From assembly GCA_964019695.1 (NCBI GenBank), contig OZ026530.1, forward strand, positions 37,744,835 to 37,808,834: DNA of 64,000 nt, written 5' to 3'. The notes beneath the pieces are model-generated. The model was not told the DNA's origin. It was given only the letters and a program-made list of their open reading frames with translations, and did not search any database. The stretch is from Loripinus fragilis (taxonomy: Eukaryota; Mollusca; Bivalvia; Lucinida; Lucinidae). Both the position numbers and the translations under genes were made by a program. Positions 12,223 through 24,552 of the stretch are shown here, piece by piece. Each line of letters starts with the position of its first letter. The stretch's first letter is position 1.

Positions 12223-13633
12223 TTGCGAAGGTATAATATATCAGTTGCAGTCTCTTTGCGGCGTTCTGATTGGTCGAGAGCTAACTGAGATCACACCTAC
12301 TGCTGTCAGATAGGTTTTGTCTCAGGGCATCTTGTGACAAGGTAAAGCCCTGGAGCATTGGAATAGCGGCGATCTCATAATCCTTTTGGGAGAAACTAAA
12401 TTTGGATTCCCGCTGTCGTCTTCGGATGTTTTTAAGGATTTGGAGACGTGTCAGCAGAAAAAAAACCATGGTGTAAATTAGAATCCCCAGCAGGAAAATT
12501 TACGCATATAACCAAAAGTTGTCGTTAAAATACGCTGGATTCATCATTTCCATGGGTTGAAACTAGGTATGCAAATTATATTTCCCAAAAGTTGTAGTGC
12601 AGAGAATAGCCATCCATTTTTGACGTGCGGACTTTAACTGCCATAATTATGTCATTGTCTCTCTGAACACTCACTCCAAATCACTGGTCCATATCCGAAT
12701 CATTGATCAGGTATTAGTATTTTTAGCGGAATTGATCTCTCGTCTTTCGCTTGTCCAAGCCATCAATTCAACACTTTTGTTAGGTATCACTAAGCGACAA
12801 TTGTGTAATGGTTGAACGTTCACGTAAAATGGCCTTGATTTGTGTACTCTTTTCAAGTCCAAATAACTATTTAACTTGACCGTTTAACTACAACTGGTCA
12901 ATTCGCGAGAAAAAGTGATTGATTTCTTTTTACTGAAATGCAATTAAATACACAAATATTGTTTCATCTTTTGTGGATAAAGTTAATTAATGAGGGAGTA
13001 AAATACATTAAGGCAAGATTTTCTCTTTTCAGTATCTGTTTGCTCCATCATAAGGAGTCTTCACATGAAATTTGACTTCAATTGGGCCAATGATTTGTGA
13101 GAAAACTATGTTTTAATATATTGATGGGACCACAATATGAGCGACCTCGGCTGAAAGGGCAAAGGTCAACTTTGACCTTTGAAACTTATTTATAGTCATT
13201 GTTTCATTAGTTTTAACATATCAAGAAAGAATAATGACTTTGGCTTCAACAGTAGTGTCTAGGTCCATCATAAGCCATTCTCAAAGATCTTCAACGATCA
13301 TTGCTACTTGCTTTAGAGTAAGTCAATATTAGCGAGAACTTTGAATTCGCGAGGCAGCAAATTCGCAAATATTAGCGAGAATAGTCTATAACTGTCTTAT
13401 AAGTGGACAAAACACAAAGCGTGGGTACTGATTACTTAATAAGATCGCAGGGAAAATTTTGGTAATAAAATTGTCCAGATTTGCTGAAATTTTCACTTTC
13501 ACTACTCCTGCACCTGTGGTCTCAGTTTTGACCAACATGGCACATTGTACAACGTCATCATTAATATGACGTAATGTGCGAATGTGTATGACGTCATATA
13601 GTGCTTAAAATTGTATATATAATAAAAAGAAAA
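12223..13633. other. No recognised gene
   Basis: AT-rich non-coding sequence. The minus-strand frame at 12281-12469 has no recognisable motif. Confidence 0.4.
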
Positions 13634-13778
13634 ATCAAATTTTGGGAATGAATATGCCATTTATTTGATCTTGTGAAGCGAGCAAAAGTATATTTCATTC
13701 GTGGCTACGACACTCATTAAATAAGCATTTTGCGCTTCACTCGATGAAATAAATGGCATTTTCATTCAAAAAATTGAA
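13634..13778. mobile_element. 145-bp hairpin element
   Basis: The left arm near 13634-13690 (GAATATGCCATTTATTT, TGTGAAGCG) pairs with the right arm near 13725-13778 (CGCTTCACTCGATGAAATAA, ATGGCATTTTCATTC). The arms are about 50 bp with a short spacer. It resembles other hairpin MITEs here in size and layout, but the target duplication is unclear. Confidence 0.7.
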
Positions 13779-13781
13779 TAT

Positions 13782-14262
13782 CCTCTATTTATACTTGGAA
13801 GAAAACACCAAAAAGGCTTCCAGAAAATCCTTCATACCTGCTATGTGTGACATTGTGACATCACTATAACACTATAATAACGTCACAGATTCTTGTGCGA
13901 CTGGCGTAGGCTGTTATTTTTCCCCGGGTTGGATTGGGTATGTGAGATTATAAGAACCTACATTGAGTTCAAGAATCACTGATTGGCATGACCAGGCTTG
14001 GCGAGTGATGACAAAAAGTTATCATACCTACGCACTTTTCTATCATATTCTCACACAAATTATGGATTTTTTTCTTGCTCACCACTAAATACTTCATTTT
14101 ATATTGGAAACACATGAAATTGCTCCCAGAAAATCCGGAATTCGAGGAGATGCAACAAATTTGTGACGTGCGACGTCATTTGAACATTATAACGACGTCC
14201 CGGATTGGTCCTTGTGCGGCTGTACGTGTTTGTGTGTGTGTTTTTACCGACAGGCTGTTATG
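13782..14262 (+). repeat. Diverged two-copy direct repeat
   Basis: About 13782-13918 and 14088-14262 share CTTCCAGAAAATCC/CTCCCAGAAAATCC, ACGTCACAGATTCTTGTGCG/ACGTCCCGGATTGGTCCTTGTGCGG and AGGCTGTTAT. Between them is an element fragment with GACCAGGCTTGGCGAG. Non-coding. Confidence 0.45.
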
Positions 14263-14444
14263 GGAAATGTTCGATAATTACAGCAGAAATACTTATCTGG
14301 TGTGCGAGAAAAGTATCATATATATGCCAAGACATTGCTGAAAATGCAGATCACAGAACAAATAAAGGCACCGCTAGGAAGCCATTGAAATAAAGAGGAG
14401 TTCGTATTAAGGCCTACTTATCTTTATATTTCTCATCACGGGAT

Positions 14445-15065
14445 GTCGTAATAACGGTAAACATTTCCATGAAAAGATGACCTTACTTTTACCCAGCAAT
14501 ATCGAAAATAATTCAATGAGTAGCCTACACAAAATAAATCTAAAAAAGAAATTGCCAGTTCTTTGAAAACGCCATCTCTGTACTCTACATACCCCTCGAT
14601 AGGAATACTGATATATTTGGCCATGACATTGGACTCAATAAACAAAGTTCTGACCTGAAGTAAGTAAGAATGCCAAGATCAGGAACCGATACAATCAATT
14701 AGTACTACCACACCTGACCCGAACACTTCTTTGTTATATTCACAACATAAGCAATTATTGTGCAATTGTGGCTTTCGCTTTTGTTTCTTTCCTTTATTTT
14801 TTTCTGATGATTTTGTAAATCTCTGGTGATTTCGATGATATTTCTTGTGATTACGGTTTGATGATCAATATTCTTAACTGTGGCTGCAGATATAATTATA
14901 AATATGTTTGAAAGAGTTATCTATCATCAGAAAAAATGAAAAAATATTGTCGATTTTCGGTTACCTTATATCGGGTAAAGTATTGTTATTATTTTGGTAT
15001 ATTTTAATAAATTGTTACCAGCTTGTTCTACTGAACAGAAAAAGCACTTCCGTACATTGTTCACT
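14445..15065 (+). repeat. Downstream flank of unit A, shared with units B and C
   Basis: This aligns, diverged, with about 31745-32500 in B and 58930-59235 in C. Shared blocks include AACATTTCCAT, AATTCAATGAG, GCAATTATTGTGCAATTGTGG and TTGTTACCAG. It shows that unit A includes DNA well downstream of its zinc fingers. No gene is visible. Confidence 0.55.
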
Positions 15066-15935
15066 CTGACGAGTAAGGCCAAATGAAAAATAACCTGTGT
15101 TTAGGATAACCTGACCCTGCCTAGATATATAAGATTTACTGGTTTTCCGGGGGTGGGGGGGGGGTTGAAAAAAATATAGTTTTATGCATTTTGAAAGGTG
15201 AAATGCCTTTTTTTATTCCCGAAAAAAAATATGTGTGCCTAACCTACCTTACCTAAAATTTTCAGAACCGTTACCCGAAACACAATTCTTTTTGGCACTG
15301 TCTCCGAGTCCGGTACCAGACCCCTAGACTACCAGGCTAGGGGTCCGGCACCGGACCCAGTCCGGCACCGGACCCCGAGCCACGCCTATGAGGAATGTCT
15401 TGGGGTCCGGTAGTTTGTGAAACAACTACTCACAAGTCTAGGGATACGGTGATGCGGGTCCGTACCTGCATATACATGTAGTAAGTTCTTTTACCAACAA
15501 AAACTCGTGTTGAAGTCTCACTTTGCTTCTTCCGCCATCTTTGATCATCTGTATTTACTGTCACACTATTCAAACAAGTATAAGCTTATACAAAAGGTAT
15601 GAGATGTTAACGGACAAGAGTGAAAAAACATCCCTAGATACATTTTCTCTTACTTTATTCATTTTATCTTTATTTTTTTTATCCTTATTTTTTCAATAAG
15701 TGATGAAAAAAAGGTAATTAATGCCAGAGGTAGCTTACTATCGCATCAGTGAATTGGCGCAGTGTTTGAGGTTCTTTAATTGATGTTTGTCTCAATGTTC
15801 TTATTGATCTATTGTTATCTGTCTATTTGATTATTATTCGTAAGGTTACTACCAATTTGCACTTTCATTGAAGTAAGCAAACGGTGATTGCAGGTGCATT
15901 GTTCAATTGCTTTCATAATGGCTAATTGGTCACCT

Positions 15936-16101
<166 letters not shown>

Positions 16102-16637
16102 CCGTCATCCAAGGCGGATGGTGGTCCGAAGTTATTCAAAATAAAACATTTAAAATGTGGGCCGATTTTGGCCCGAGAAAACATGCTAGTACGAGAAGTT
16201 ATTCACAGCACCGTCCGCCAATGAGGCGGTTCCTCTGAGCACCAAAAGCTTAAGACCAAATGAGCTCACAAAATTAGACCACTGTCGAACACCAGCCAAA
16301 CGCATGGGCCGATGGTGGCCCGATATTAGCATGCTGGCACAGGACGTTATTAACAACTAAACAGTTATATATTAGTATGACTATTTAGCTCTACGAAATG
16401 TAGTGCTCAGAAATTTATGATAGGATCTAACATCAACTGGGCGTATTCATGCACAGATCCAGAGGGGGGACAGGGGCTCCGGACCCCCCTAAAAATCATT
16501 AGAAATATAGGGTTTCTTAGCAATACTGGTCAGGATCCATTGAAAAAAATACAAAGCTACTAAGCCAGCAATGTTGGGCCGTCATTGGCACGCCAGCGAA
16601 ACGCTATTTTTGTTCTGCTAGTTTATTCCAGACCAGT

Positions 16638-17262
16638 CTTTGTAGCAAACACTGTGGACCCAGATTAAACTGCTCTCCTAGGAGCTGTCTGATCTGGGTC
16701 CCAAATGTTTGTCTGTACGGAGATATAAGCCATTGAAGTAAGCATAGGTTTTATTTCCCTTACATAACGACCCAAATTCTAAGCCGTCTTTCTAGCAAAC
16801 AGTGTGGATCCGTATCAAACTACTTTCCTAGGAACAGCCTGACTCAGGTTCGCAACTTTTGTCTGTCTATAAGACGCCTTTGTAGCAAACAGTGTGGACC
16901 CAAATCTGACTGCTCTTCTAGGAACAGTCAGATCAGGGTCCACGGCGAAATGAGCCGTTGGCGTAAGCATTTACATGTAGCAGATGACTCCAGCAGACAT
17001 AAATTTCAGATGCATTTCCGCGATGTAGAACCATTTGTAACGTCTCAGTAGCAAATAGAGTGGACCGAGATCAGATTGTTATCATAGGAGCAGTCTGATC
17101 TTGTTCAACACTGTTTGTCTTTATTTCAGATGCATATCCGCGATCGAGTATATCAACCTAAGGATATCCATTTGTAACGTCTCTCTAGCAAACAGTGTGG
17201 ATCCAGATCAGACTGTTATCGTAGGAGCAGTCTGATCTTGTTCAACACTGTTTGTCTTTATG
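16638..17262 (+). repeat. Array of five GTGTGGACCCAGATC hairpins
   Basis: Five monomers start near 16638, 16783, 16870, 17041 and 17178. Each has GTAGCAAACAGTGTGGA followed by an inverted copy (GCAGTCTGATC.TG). Single relatives occur at 47108-47157 (perfect 22-bp arms), about 62560, and inside larger elements near 41980 and 43800. It is a dispersed hairpin repeat that has become tandem here. Confidence 0.8.
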
Positions 17263-17895
17263 CTAAAAAGTAATTTCCTTTTTGGACCATATCAGTTGTT
17301 TAAAAAAGACAAAAAAAGACTCAGAGTCTTCGCATAAAGCTATGTTCGAATGTCCAAAGATACCAGTAAGGTCCACTGCCATTGTCCCAGTAGTCTCTTT
17401 GAAAGCCAATCTACACTACAGATTATGTGAGCTTATTTGACCCTGCTCACTCATCACCTGCCAACGAGTAGTTTAATTGGTTCCTTTAATTGAAGATGAG
17501 AGGATAATTGATTTGTTACAGGTGAGTTATGTTCTATTTTTACTTTAACGTTAATTTTTCATACTTAATTGTTTGAATAGTGTGACACATGACAGTAAAT
17601 ACAGATTGGTTTCCCTTTTGCGGATCAAAGGTGGCGGACGAAGCAAAGTGAAACATCAACATGAGTTTTTGTTGGTAAAATAAACTGTTACTGCATATAC
17701 GTGCAGGGACGGACCCGTATCCCTAGACTTCTCAGTAGGTTCTTCACTAACTACCGGACCCCGAGACATTCCTCATAGGCAAGGCTCGAGTCCGGTACCG
17801 GACCCCTAGAATCAGTGTCTAGGAGTCCGGTACCGGACCGGTAGCCCCGCAGTCTAGGTGTCCGGTACCGGACCCGGAGACAGTGCCATTCTTTT

Positions 17896-19915
17896 TTTTT
17901 ACTTGGCTTAAGGCGGACTCGAGGCTAGCGACACGGCTGCCAGGTAAATAAGTTCTTATTGACCCGGCCACCGGGTTTATAACTGCTTAATGCACAGCAA
18001 CAGGGTGGATAGGATATACTTCACCCGGCAACAATGAGAATAAATTTTGACTACATGTTCACCCTGCATCAGTGAAATGGACTAACTTACAAAATTGTAA
18101 TCAGTGGGATGAGGGGTAACAAAGGTCCAGTTAAGCAAAGTTTTTCAGCGTAGCATTGTGATTATTCCCTTATCCATCAATTTAAACATGTGTTTTGGAA
18201 ACTCAAAAGAACCGTCTCATTTAGAGTGTTCTTTTGAGTACCCACAATATATGTTTTGGTTTAAATAAGAAAAATAATTTTCAGTTACACACTCTTATCC
18301 TGGGGTCTGCGGGTTAACCAGGATTACACAGGGGATTTATCTCAACAAATGAAGTGATCTGAAAGTTAGCTGTACTTGTAGTTCAATTCTTGTTTTAATT
18401 CTTGCTTTAAAACAGAGAAGAAAGACAAAGAAGTCTTTTTTGAATGTATGCACATCGGAATAGCAACTACCAGTTATTGGATGAACCACAATGTACTTCT
18501 GTGTGTCTCTAACAACAAAAAAATATTGCTTCGAGTGTGTGTGTGAAGTGAAAAAGATGCAGAGGTTAGCAAGATCCTTAGCTGATCGTTTATGCGAAAA
18601 AATCCTGCGATATTATCCACGGAACTATAATTAGCACACCAGATACGGATATCGGTGATTTTACCCTGGGATGGAAAATCTTATCTAACACATGCTATCT
18701 TACCCAGGTGGTCAAGTAACGTCATCACGTGAAATTGCATCTTAGCGTATTCAAGGACTTCTGGAAGCTTAATTGAAAAAAAAATTGAAAAAAAAAATCA
18801 AAATAAAAACAGTGGTGAGCAGTCGGGATCACCGTTTCATGGTCATCACTCGGCAAGCCTCGTGATGCCAAACGGCGAATCTCGGGAGTGATTTTCACAC
18901 TCACGATGGATTCTTATATACTGAACCAGGTCATGCGATTTTGGTACTTATCCCATATACGACAGAGCAGCCAAGCTCAGGCTAGCATGCTCGCCAGAAC
19001 ATTTGCTGCTTGCATAAACAAAGTGTGATGTTATTTTATCAGCCACAAGTTTCTATTTCGTCCATAAAACCCGTAAATTACCATATCCATGCTACCTCTG
19101 TTAAGACTTTTCGAGCCTTAGCTGCCTATATCCTCTCTATGTAACTGCAAGGACGCATTCGGAACGCAGCACACATATCAAGGTACATTGTATGTGAAGT
19201 ATGTATAGCGCTAATTGGCATGGTCAAAATTTAGAACTTATTTATACAATACAATTGAATACAACATTTTATTTATAAAGTCAGAGATACTTTATGTACG
19301 TCCGTTCAATTATTAAGGACGTAGCGAAGGATATACTTTGGACGTAGCGCGGTTGGGGGCTATTAGTCAGTAAATAGCTGTACATAGCTAATGTTATTTC
19401 TGCTTACACTTTACGACTTTAAATAAAATATGTCTTATGTCTTTGTCTTATCGATATGTCCATTTGGATGAGTTACACAGTCATGAAAGGGCAAACTCTT
19501 GAAACACAGCCAGGAGATTTTTTAATAATCCAAACTTACTAGTTTTGTCAAATGGTCAAAACGATTTCCAAGATTTCTGCTGCACAATTCTGCCAGGTGA
19601 ATAAGAGCTTATTGACACAGTCGCTGGGTAAAAAAATGACACAGCCTGTTTGGGAATAGCCACTTCGGACATAGCTATGTATGTGCCCTTGTTTATTTAT
19701 TTTCATAAACTAATATGCCCTTTCTCCTTTTATTCATAATCATCATACATACACTATTCAGGTGTCGGTAAAAGTGTTTGATTGATTTTGGTAAACAGTA
19801 GAGAAATTACGCTATCTATGCAAAAACCCCGATAAAAGCAATTCCTGTACTTAAAACAACTTGCCTAGCTAAAATTTATATTTTGATCACCTATATCTTC
19901 TGTACCTAATGTTTT
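17896..19915. other. Non-coding, one hairpin element
   Basis: No gene recognised. A hairpin of the ACTCAAAAGAACCG family lies at about 18188-18262. A fragment with ACTCGGCAAGCCTCGTGATG near 18845 belongs to the GGCAAGCCTCG hairpin style. Confidence 0.5.
18188..18262. repeat. Short hairpin element, ACTCAAAAGAACCG family
   Basis: Arms AACTCAAAAGAACCGTCTCA and TGTTCTTTTGAGTACCCACA pair imperfectly, flanked by ATGTGTTTTGG and its complement-like ATATGTTTTGG. Confidence 0.65.
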
Positions 19916-20634
19916 TATAGCCCCACTTTGAAAAGAGGGGGGGGTGGCTATATAGGATTTGAGTTGTCTGTCATTTGGTCTGTCTGTCTGATCGTTCGTT
20001 CATCCGTCATAATTTGGCTTCCGCTCAATATCTTGAGAACTCTTTTATTGAGTTTATCCAAATTTTGTATGTGTATTGATATTGATATGATCTAGCTTGG
20101 GATTGTTAGACACCATTTTCCCCAAATTTGTATCAGTGTTAAGGCCCTTGATTTTCGCCAAATTTTCGTTTCCCCTCAATATCTTGAGAACAAATTGACA
20201 TATTTTCACCAAAATGATATATGGATTCATATTGACAAGATCTATCTTGATATTGGTACACGTCATATTTTCCAAATTTGTACCAGAGTTATGGCCTTTG
20301 ATTTTCGCTAATATTTCGTTTCCTCCAGTATATGCATTAATATTGACAAGATCTAGCTTGGGATTCTTACACGTTTTTTTTCCAAACTTGTACCAGAGTT
20401 ATGGCCCTTGATTTACGCCAAATTTTTATTTCCATTCAATATCTAGAGAACAAATTGGCAGAATTACACCAAATTTTATATATGCATTCATTTTGACAAG
20501 ATCTAGTTTGTTACAGAGTTATGACCCTTGATTGATGTCAGAATTTGTTCCTGCTCAATATCTTTATATTTTCCTGCTTAATATATCTAGAACTTGGCCT
20601 TTTTACTACTTGAAAGTGCTGCAGCGGGGCTATA
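19916..20634 (+). mobile_element. TATAGCCCC element with internal tandem repeat, copy B
   Basis: It begins TATAGCCCCACTTTGAAAAG with a G run and ends GCAGCGGGGCTATA, so the last nine bases invert the first nine. The interior is the same ~147-bp repeat as 3545-4490, preceded by a TCTG/TTCG/TCCG-type run. I know similar abundant elements from bivalve genomes, but their class is unsettled. It has no coding frame. Confidence 0.65.
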
Positions 20635-21112
20635 ATCAGATTCTCTGACAATTCTAGTTTTTAAATTTAAACATGTTTAGGTCAACTCATTGCATTTAAA
20701 ATCAAGCTTCATAGAGCACTGTCCGTTCACTGAAAAATGAATGCAATCACTTTAAATTCATTACCAGATCTTCGCTATGAATATATTATAGCAGTGTGGG
20801 AATGCAAAGCCAGAGTTTAAAATTTGTCAGCAGACGACCTTTGGATGAAAAGGGTTTTAGCACTGACACAACAATGGATAGAAAAATAAGTACTCACCTT
20901 TGAGGCATGAATTGTGATAAATACTTTTTGTCTTTTAGGCATTTCTGAATCTACTTTATATACCATTATTTGACACTTGAGGAGTATTTGAAGGGCAAAA
21001 AATTACTGATACAATATAAGCAATAACTTGAGAACGACATTTACCGTCCGATTATGATACAAATAACTTGTTGATTATTTTATGATTATAAATTATACTT
21101 TTTCTTTTTTAG
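20635..21112 (+). repeat. Upstream flank of ZNF B shared with A
   Basis: This aligns with 4491-4754 and then, after a junction at about 20880, with 6126-6534 of unit A. Unit B lacks both MITEs present in A, so it shows the empty sites. It ends in a pyrimidine tract and AG before the candidate exon at 21113. Confidence 0.7.
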
Positions 21113-21201
21113 ATTTCTAGAATTGCTGAGACACAAATGCTGATGAACTTTTAGAATAAAGAGCATTGTAGGTGAACATAGAAGAGTGTGAAGTTTAGCA
21201 G
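21113..21201 (+). other. Candidate first exon of ZNF B (non-coding)
   Basis: Conserved counterpart of 6535-6614, preceded by TTTCTTTTTTAG and ending GTTTAGCAG before GTGTTC, a plausible donor. The likely acceptor for the coding exon is TTTGTTTTCATAG ending at 21536. Confidence 0.4.
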
Positions 21202-21650
21202 GTGTTCAGATACGAGAAGACATACATTTATGTATAAGGGTTCTAACATTTCAATCAAATATGTGATTTTTTATACTCAATGTACACTTTGATGTAGACA
21301 GCTCATCTGAGTAACCACAAATTAATCTTTGAAACAGATCCTTCAGAACAGTTTTTGTTTTCTTTTATGAACCCGTTAATACAGTGCATGTGTACAGCCT
21401 AATTCAGAGGTGTTTTAGGATACGGTTATAATGGCTATGTATGTTACTATATAGCGAGATCGGTAAATCATAGTTTGTGTATGTAGCTTGAAAAATCATG
21501 AGCTTTTTATACAGGACAGAAACTTTGTTTTCATAGGCCACGGTGGCACTTTCAAATATGTTTATTACATTCGTCTATCATAAAGGAACATTTTCTTATT
21601 CATGCAGTTAATGAGCCATTTACCTGTTGGTTTTAATCTATTTATCTGAT

Positions 21651-22940
21651 ATGGAGAGATGTAAGTCTATTCATACTTGGGAGAAACAGTATAAGTGTGG
21701 CACTTGTGGTAAATGTTTTACTCAAGCAGGTAACTTGAAGAGACATACACTGATTCATACTGGCGATAAACCATATTCATGTGACACTTGTGGTAAAAGT
21801 TTTACTCAGTCAGGTGACTTGAAGAGACATACACTGATTCATACTGGAGTTAAACCATATTCATGTGACACTTGTGGTAAATGTTTTACTGATGCAGGTA
21901 ACTTGAAAAAACACAAGCTTATTCATACTGGAGATCAACCATATTCATGTGACACTTGTGGTAAAGGTTTCACTCAAGCAGGTAGCTTGAAGAAACATAA
22001 GCTTATTCATACTGGAGATAAACCATATTCATGTGACTATTGTGGTAAATGTTTTACCCAAGCAAGTGACATGAAGAAACATAAGCTTATTCATACTGGA
22101 GATAAACCATATTCATGTGACACTTGTGGTAAATGTTTTAATCATGCAAGTACCTTGAGGAAACATAAGTTTATTCATACTGGAGATCAACCATATTCAT
22201 GTGACACTTGTGGTAAAGGTTTCACTCAAGCAGGTAGTTTGAAGAAACATAAGCTTATTCATGCTGGAGATAAACCATATTCATGTGACACTTGTTGTAA
22301 ATGTTTTACTGAAGCAGGTAACTTGAAGAAACACAAACATATTCATACTGGAGATAAACCGTATTCATGTGACTATTGTGGTAAATGTTTTACTCAGGCA
22401 TATACCTTGAATAGACATAAGCGTTTTCATACTGGAGATAAACAATATTCATGTGACATTTGTGGTAAATTATTTTATCAATTAGAAGATTTGAGGATAC
22501 ATAAGCGTGTTCATACTGGAGATAAACCATATTCATGTGACTACTGTGGTAAATGTTTTACCCAAACAAGTGACAGGAAGAAACATAAGCGTATTCATAC
22601 TGGAGATAAACCATATTCATGTGACACTTGTGGTAAATGTTTTACTCAAGGAGGTAGCTTGAAGACACATAAGCTTATTCATACTGGAGATAAACCATAT
22701 TCATGTGACACTTGTGGTAAATGTTTTACTCATGCATATAGCTTGAAGAAACATAAGCTTATTCATACTGGAGATAAACCATATTCATGTGACACTTGTG
22801 GTAAATGTTTTACTCATGCATATAACTTGAATAGACATAAGGTTATTCATACTGGAGATAAACCATATTCATGTGACACTTGTGGTAAATGTTTTACTCA
22901 TGTATATAAATTAAAGAAACATGTGTATACTCATACTTGA
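21651..22940 (+). CDS. C2H2 zinc-finger protein B (15 fingers)
   Basis: Likely nuclear DNA-binding protein of 429 residues made almost only of C2H2 fingers. The ATG at 21651 is chosen over an upstream TTG because paralogue A shares it. Fifteen fingers follow in 28-residue units with TGDKPYSC linkers, all with C-x2-C and H-x3-H pairs. Residues at helix positions -1, 2, 3 and 6 vary (for example QAGNLKR, QASDMKK, HASTLRK, QLEDLRI), as in a real DNA-reading array. No KRAB, BTB, SCAN or other effector domain is seen. The stop is TGA at 22938-22940 in the place of a linker glycine codon. Another finger and a second stop follow, so the ancestral protein was longer. A retrotransposon then splits the rest from it. 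It could still be expressed as a shorter protein. Confidence 0.75.
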   Translation: MERCKSIHTWEKQYKCGTCGKCFTQAGNLKRHTLIHTGDKPYSCDTCGKSFTQSGDLKRHTLIHTGVKPYSCDTCGKCFTDAGNLKKHKLIHTGDQPYSCDTCGKGFTQAGSLKKHKLIHTGDKPYSCDYCGKCFTQASDMKKHKLIHTGDKPYSCDTCGKCFNHASTLRKHKFIHTGDQPYSCDTCGKGFTQAGSLKKHKLIHAGDKPYSCDTCCKCFTEAGNLKKHKHIHTGDKPYSCDYCGKCFTQAYTLNRHKRFHTGDKQYSCDICGKLFYQLEDLRIHKRVHTGDKPYSCDYCGKCFTQTSDRKKHKRIHTGDKPYSCDTCGKCFTQGGSLKTHKLIHTGDKPYSCDTCGKCFTHAYSLKKHKLIHTGDKPYSCDTCGKCFTHAYNLNRHKVIHTGDKPYSCDTCGKCFTHVYKLKKHVYTHT

Positions 22941-23080
22941 GAAAAGCCTTATCACTGTGACACTTGTGGTAAATGTTTTACAACATTATTCTACTTGAAT
23001 ACACATATGCTGGTTCATACATAAGAAAACCTACATGCGGTTGATCATTGTTGTACGCGTTTTCATTCATCTTTGAATTA
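22941..23080 (+). pseudogene. Finger remnant between ZNF B stop and retrotransposon
   Basis: In the same frame the next finger is readable (CDTCGKCFTTLFYLNTHMLVH), then a TAA sits where the linker glycine would be. Weak finger similarity (a VDHCCTRF-like stretch) runs to about 23080. This places the left edge of the retrotransposon at about 23085 and shows that the array once continued. Confidence 0.7.
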
Positions 23081-23087
23081 AAACTGG

Positions 23088-23144
23088 TTTCCCCTAAACC
23101 TTCGTTACGCACTCACCTTGATTAGTGTGTAGAAATGTTGCTTA
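23088..23144 (-). repeat. Split direct repeat, outer copy (B2-like)
   Basis: Closely matches 23313-23370. Both contain CCCTAAACC, CGTTACGCACTCACC and GATTAGTGTGTAGAAATG. It sits at the 3' boundary of the retrotransposon, next to decayed finger sequence. Confidence 0.75.
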
Positions 23145-23312
23145 TCTTTCATCCATGCACATTCACTTCCATCAGCCCAATATTGATCCCACGTCCTGCT
23201 GAAATAATCTTTGAAACCAGGAACTATTTAATCTGGTGCACACAAGAAAGATGTATTATTGCGCACTTCCAGTGCGCTCGATAAACCACACTAATCTGTT
23301 TGTGTTATTACG

Positions 23313-23370
23313 ATTTCCCTAAACCTACGTTACGCACTCACCTTGATTAGTGTGTAGAAATGTTGTTTAA
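23313..23370 (-). repeat. Split direct repeat, inner copy (B1-like)
   Basis: Direct copy of 23088-23144, ~225 bp away and just downstream of the recombinase stop. The spacer would be the A2 part of an Ngaro end. It holds CACACTAATC (23287-23296), the complement of GATTAGTGTG in both repeats, and TGCACACAAGAAAG, which resembles TGCACATAAGAAAA at the other end of the element (about 27306). Confidence 0.7.
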
Positions 23371-23552
23371 TTTAGAGTCATTTAAAACAATTGAAACTTT
23401 TTCTCATATTGAACACAACATATATACATTGCTGAAGCCTCTTGACTAGTAGTAATCAGACTAGAACTCAAAATAACTGATCATCATTAACTATCTATTT
23501 GCACATCAGTATCCACTTAGTGTAAATTTCACTTTGGCAGGTTAGTGTCATT

Positions 23553-24515
23553 TCACTTTAGCAAATTTGTGGTGTAGGACTGCGGTGCATTAGGGTAAAC
23601 ATAATGGATTAGGAAAACTTCTTTAGTTTTCCATCTTCCGATTTGCATAACTGTTTCCGGTAGAACACCACTGTTTACAGCTATCGTAGCTCCAGTTGGT
23701 CGAAACGATTTTGCCAAAAAAAATCCTTTATCAGCTAGTCCTGCCAACTTGATCTCCTCATCTAATATGAATGCTATTCTAGCACTTGAAATAGCCTTAA
23801 ATGGTGATGTCAATGAGAGGAACAGAGGCCTCTCCTCTTTGTCTCTATATTCAGATGTCCTATTAATGTATGTTCTAAGGCATGAGACAGGATCCATTGT
23901 GGGATTGTCACTGTTAGGGGGAATATTCACTTCAAACCCGCTTTTGGATGTGTCATTTTTTATCCCAAAAAATGAATTGTCAATGACTTGTCCTCACGAA
24001 ACTCCACATTATCCAATGTTAACACAATATTGTTTACGCTTAAGTCTGATTTATTCAATGTAGCCCCTTTAGGGGCTAGATCAGAAGGTCTTGTCATGCA
24101 TGTTAATGCGACTAATGTCAAACTCTTCATTCGAAGGCGTCTCAAAGTCATTGTGTCATTATCACCAAAAGTAGCAAATAAATCAATAAATGGTTGAATA
24201 GGCATGGGTTTCGTACGTTGCATTGGTAATGATGTTCCACTTTTCACTATACCTGATACAAGTCTCTTTAAGTCCGTATGATGCATAGGTGATTGCTTCC
24301 CTAATGCCTCAAATAAACAGGTGATCGCTGCTGAAGTCTCTTTTAACGTTGGTTCAGGTCTATTTGATTGATTCCCCAGGCAAGACAAAAATTCAGATAT
24401 AACACTTATATTGTTCTCATCCGAAAAGTCAGTATCTTTGCTTTCACAAAATTCTATATATTTAAGAATGTAACTGTTGTAAGTTTTAATTGTAGACTGC
24501 GATCAACTGAGTAAT
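23553..24515 (-). pseudogene. Tyrosine recombinase of the DIRS-order element
   Basis: Tyrosine recombinase that in DIRS elements inserts circular cDNA. A core-binding-like segment STIKTYNSYILKYIEFC starts near 24505. The catalytic domain follows, with the first Arg in TRPSDLAP, the second in SFRPTGATIA, then GRWKTKEVF, and the nucleophile Tyr in IHYVYP near the end. One base is lost or gained in a run of six A on the + strand (23967-23972), splitting the domain into two frames. The internal Met codons are therefore not real starts. It is otherwise well preserved, so the insertion is not very old. Confidence 0.88.
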
Positions 24516-24552
24516 GACTGGATCGCAGCATATTTGGACCACCCTAAACATC

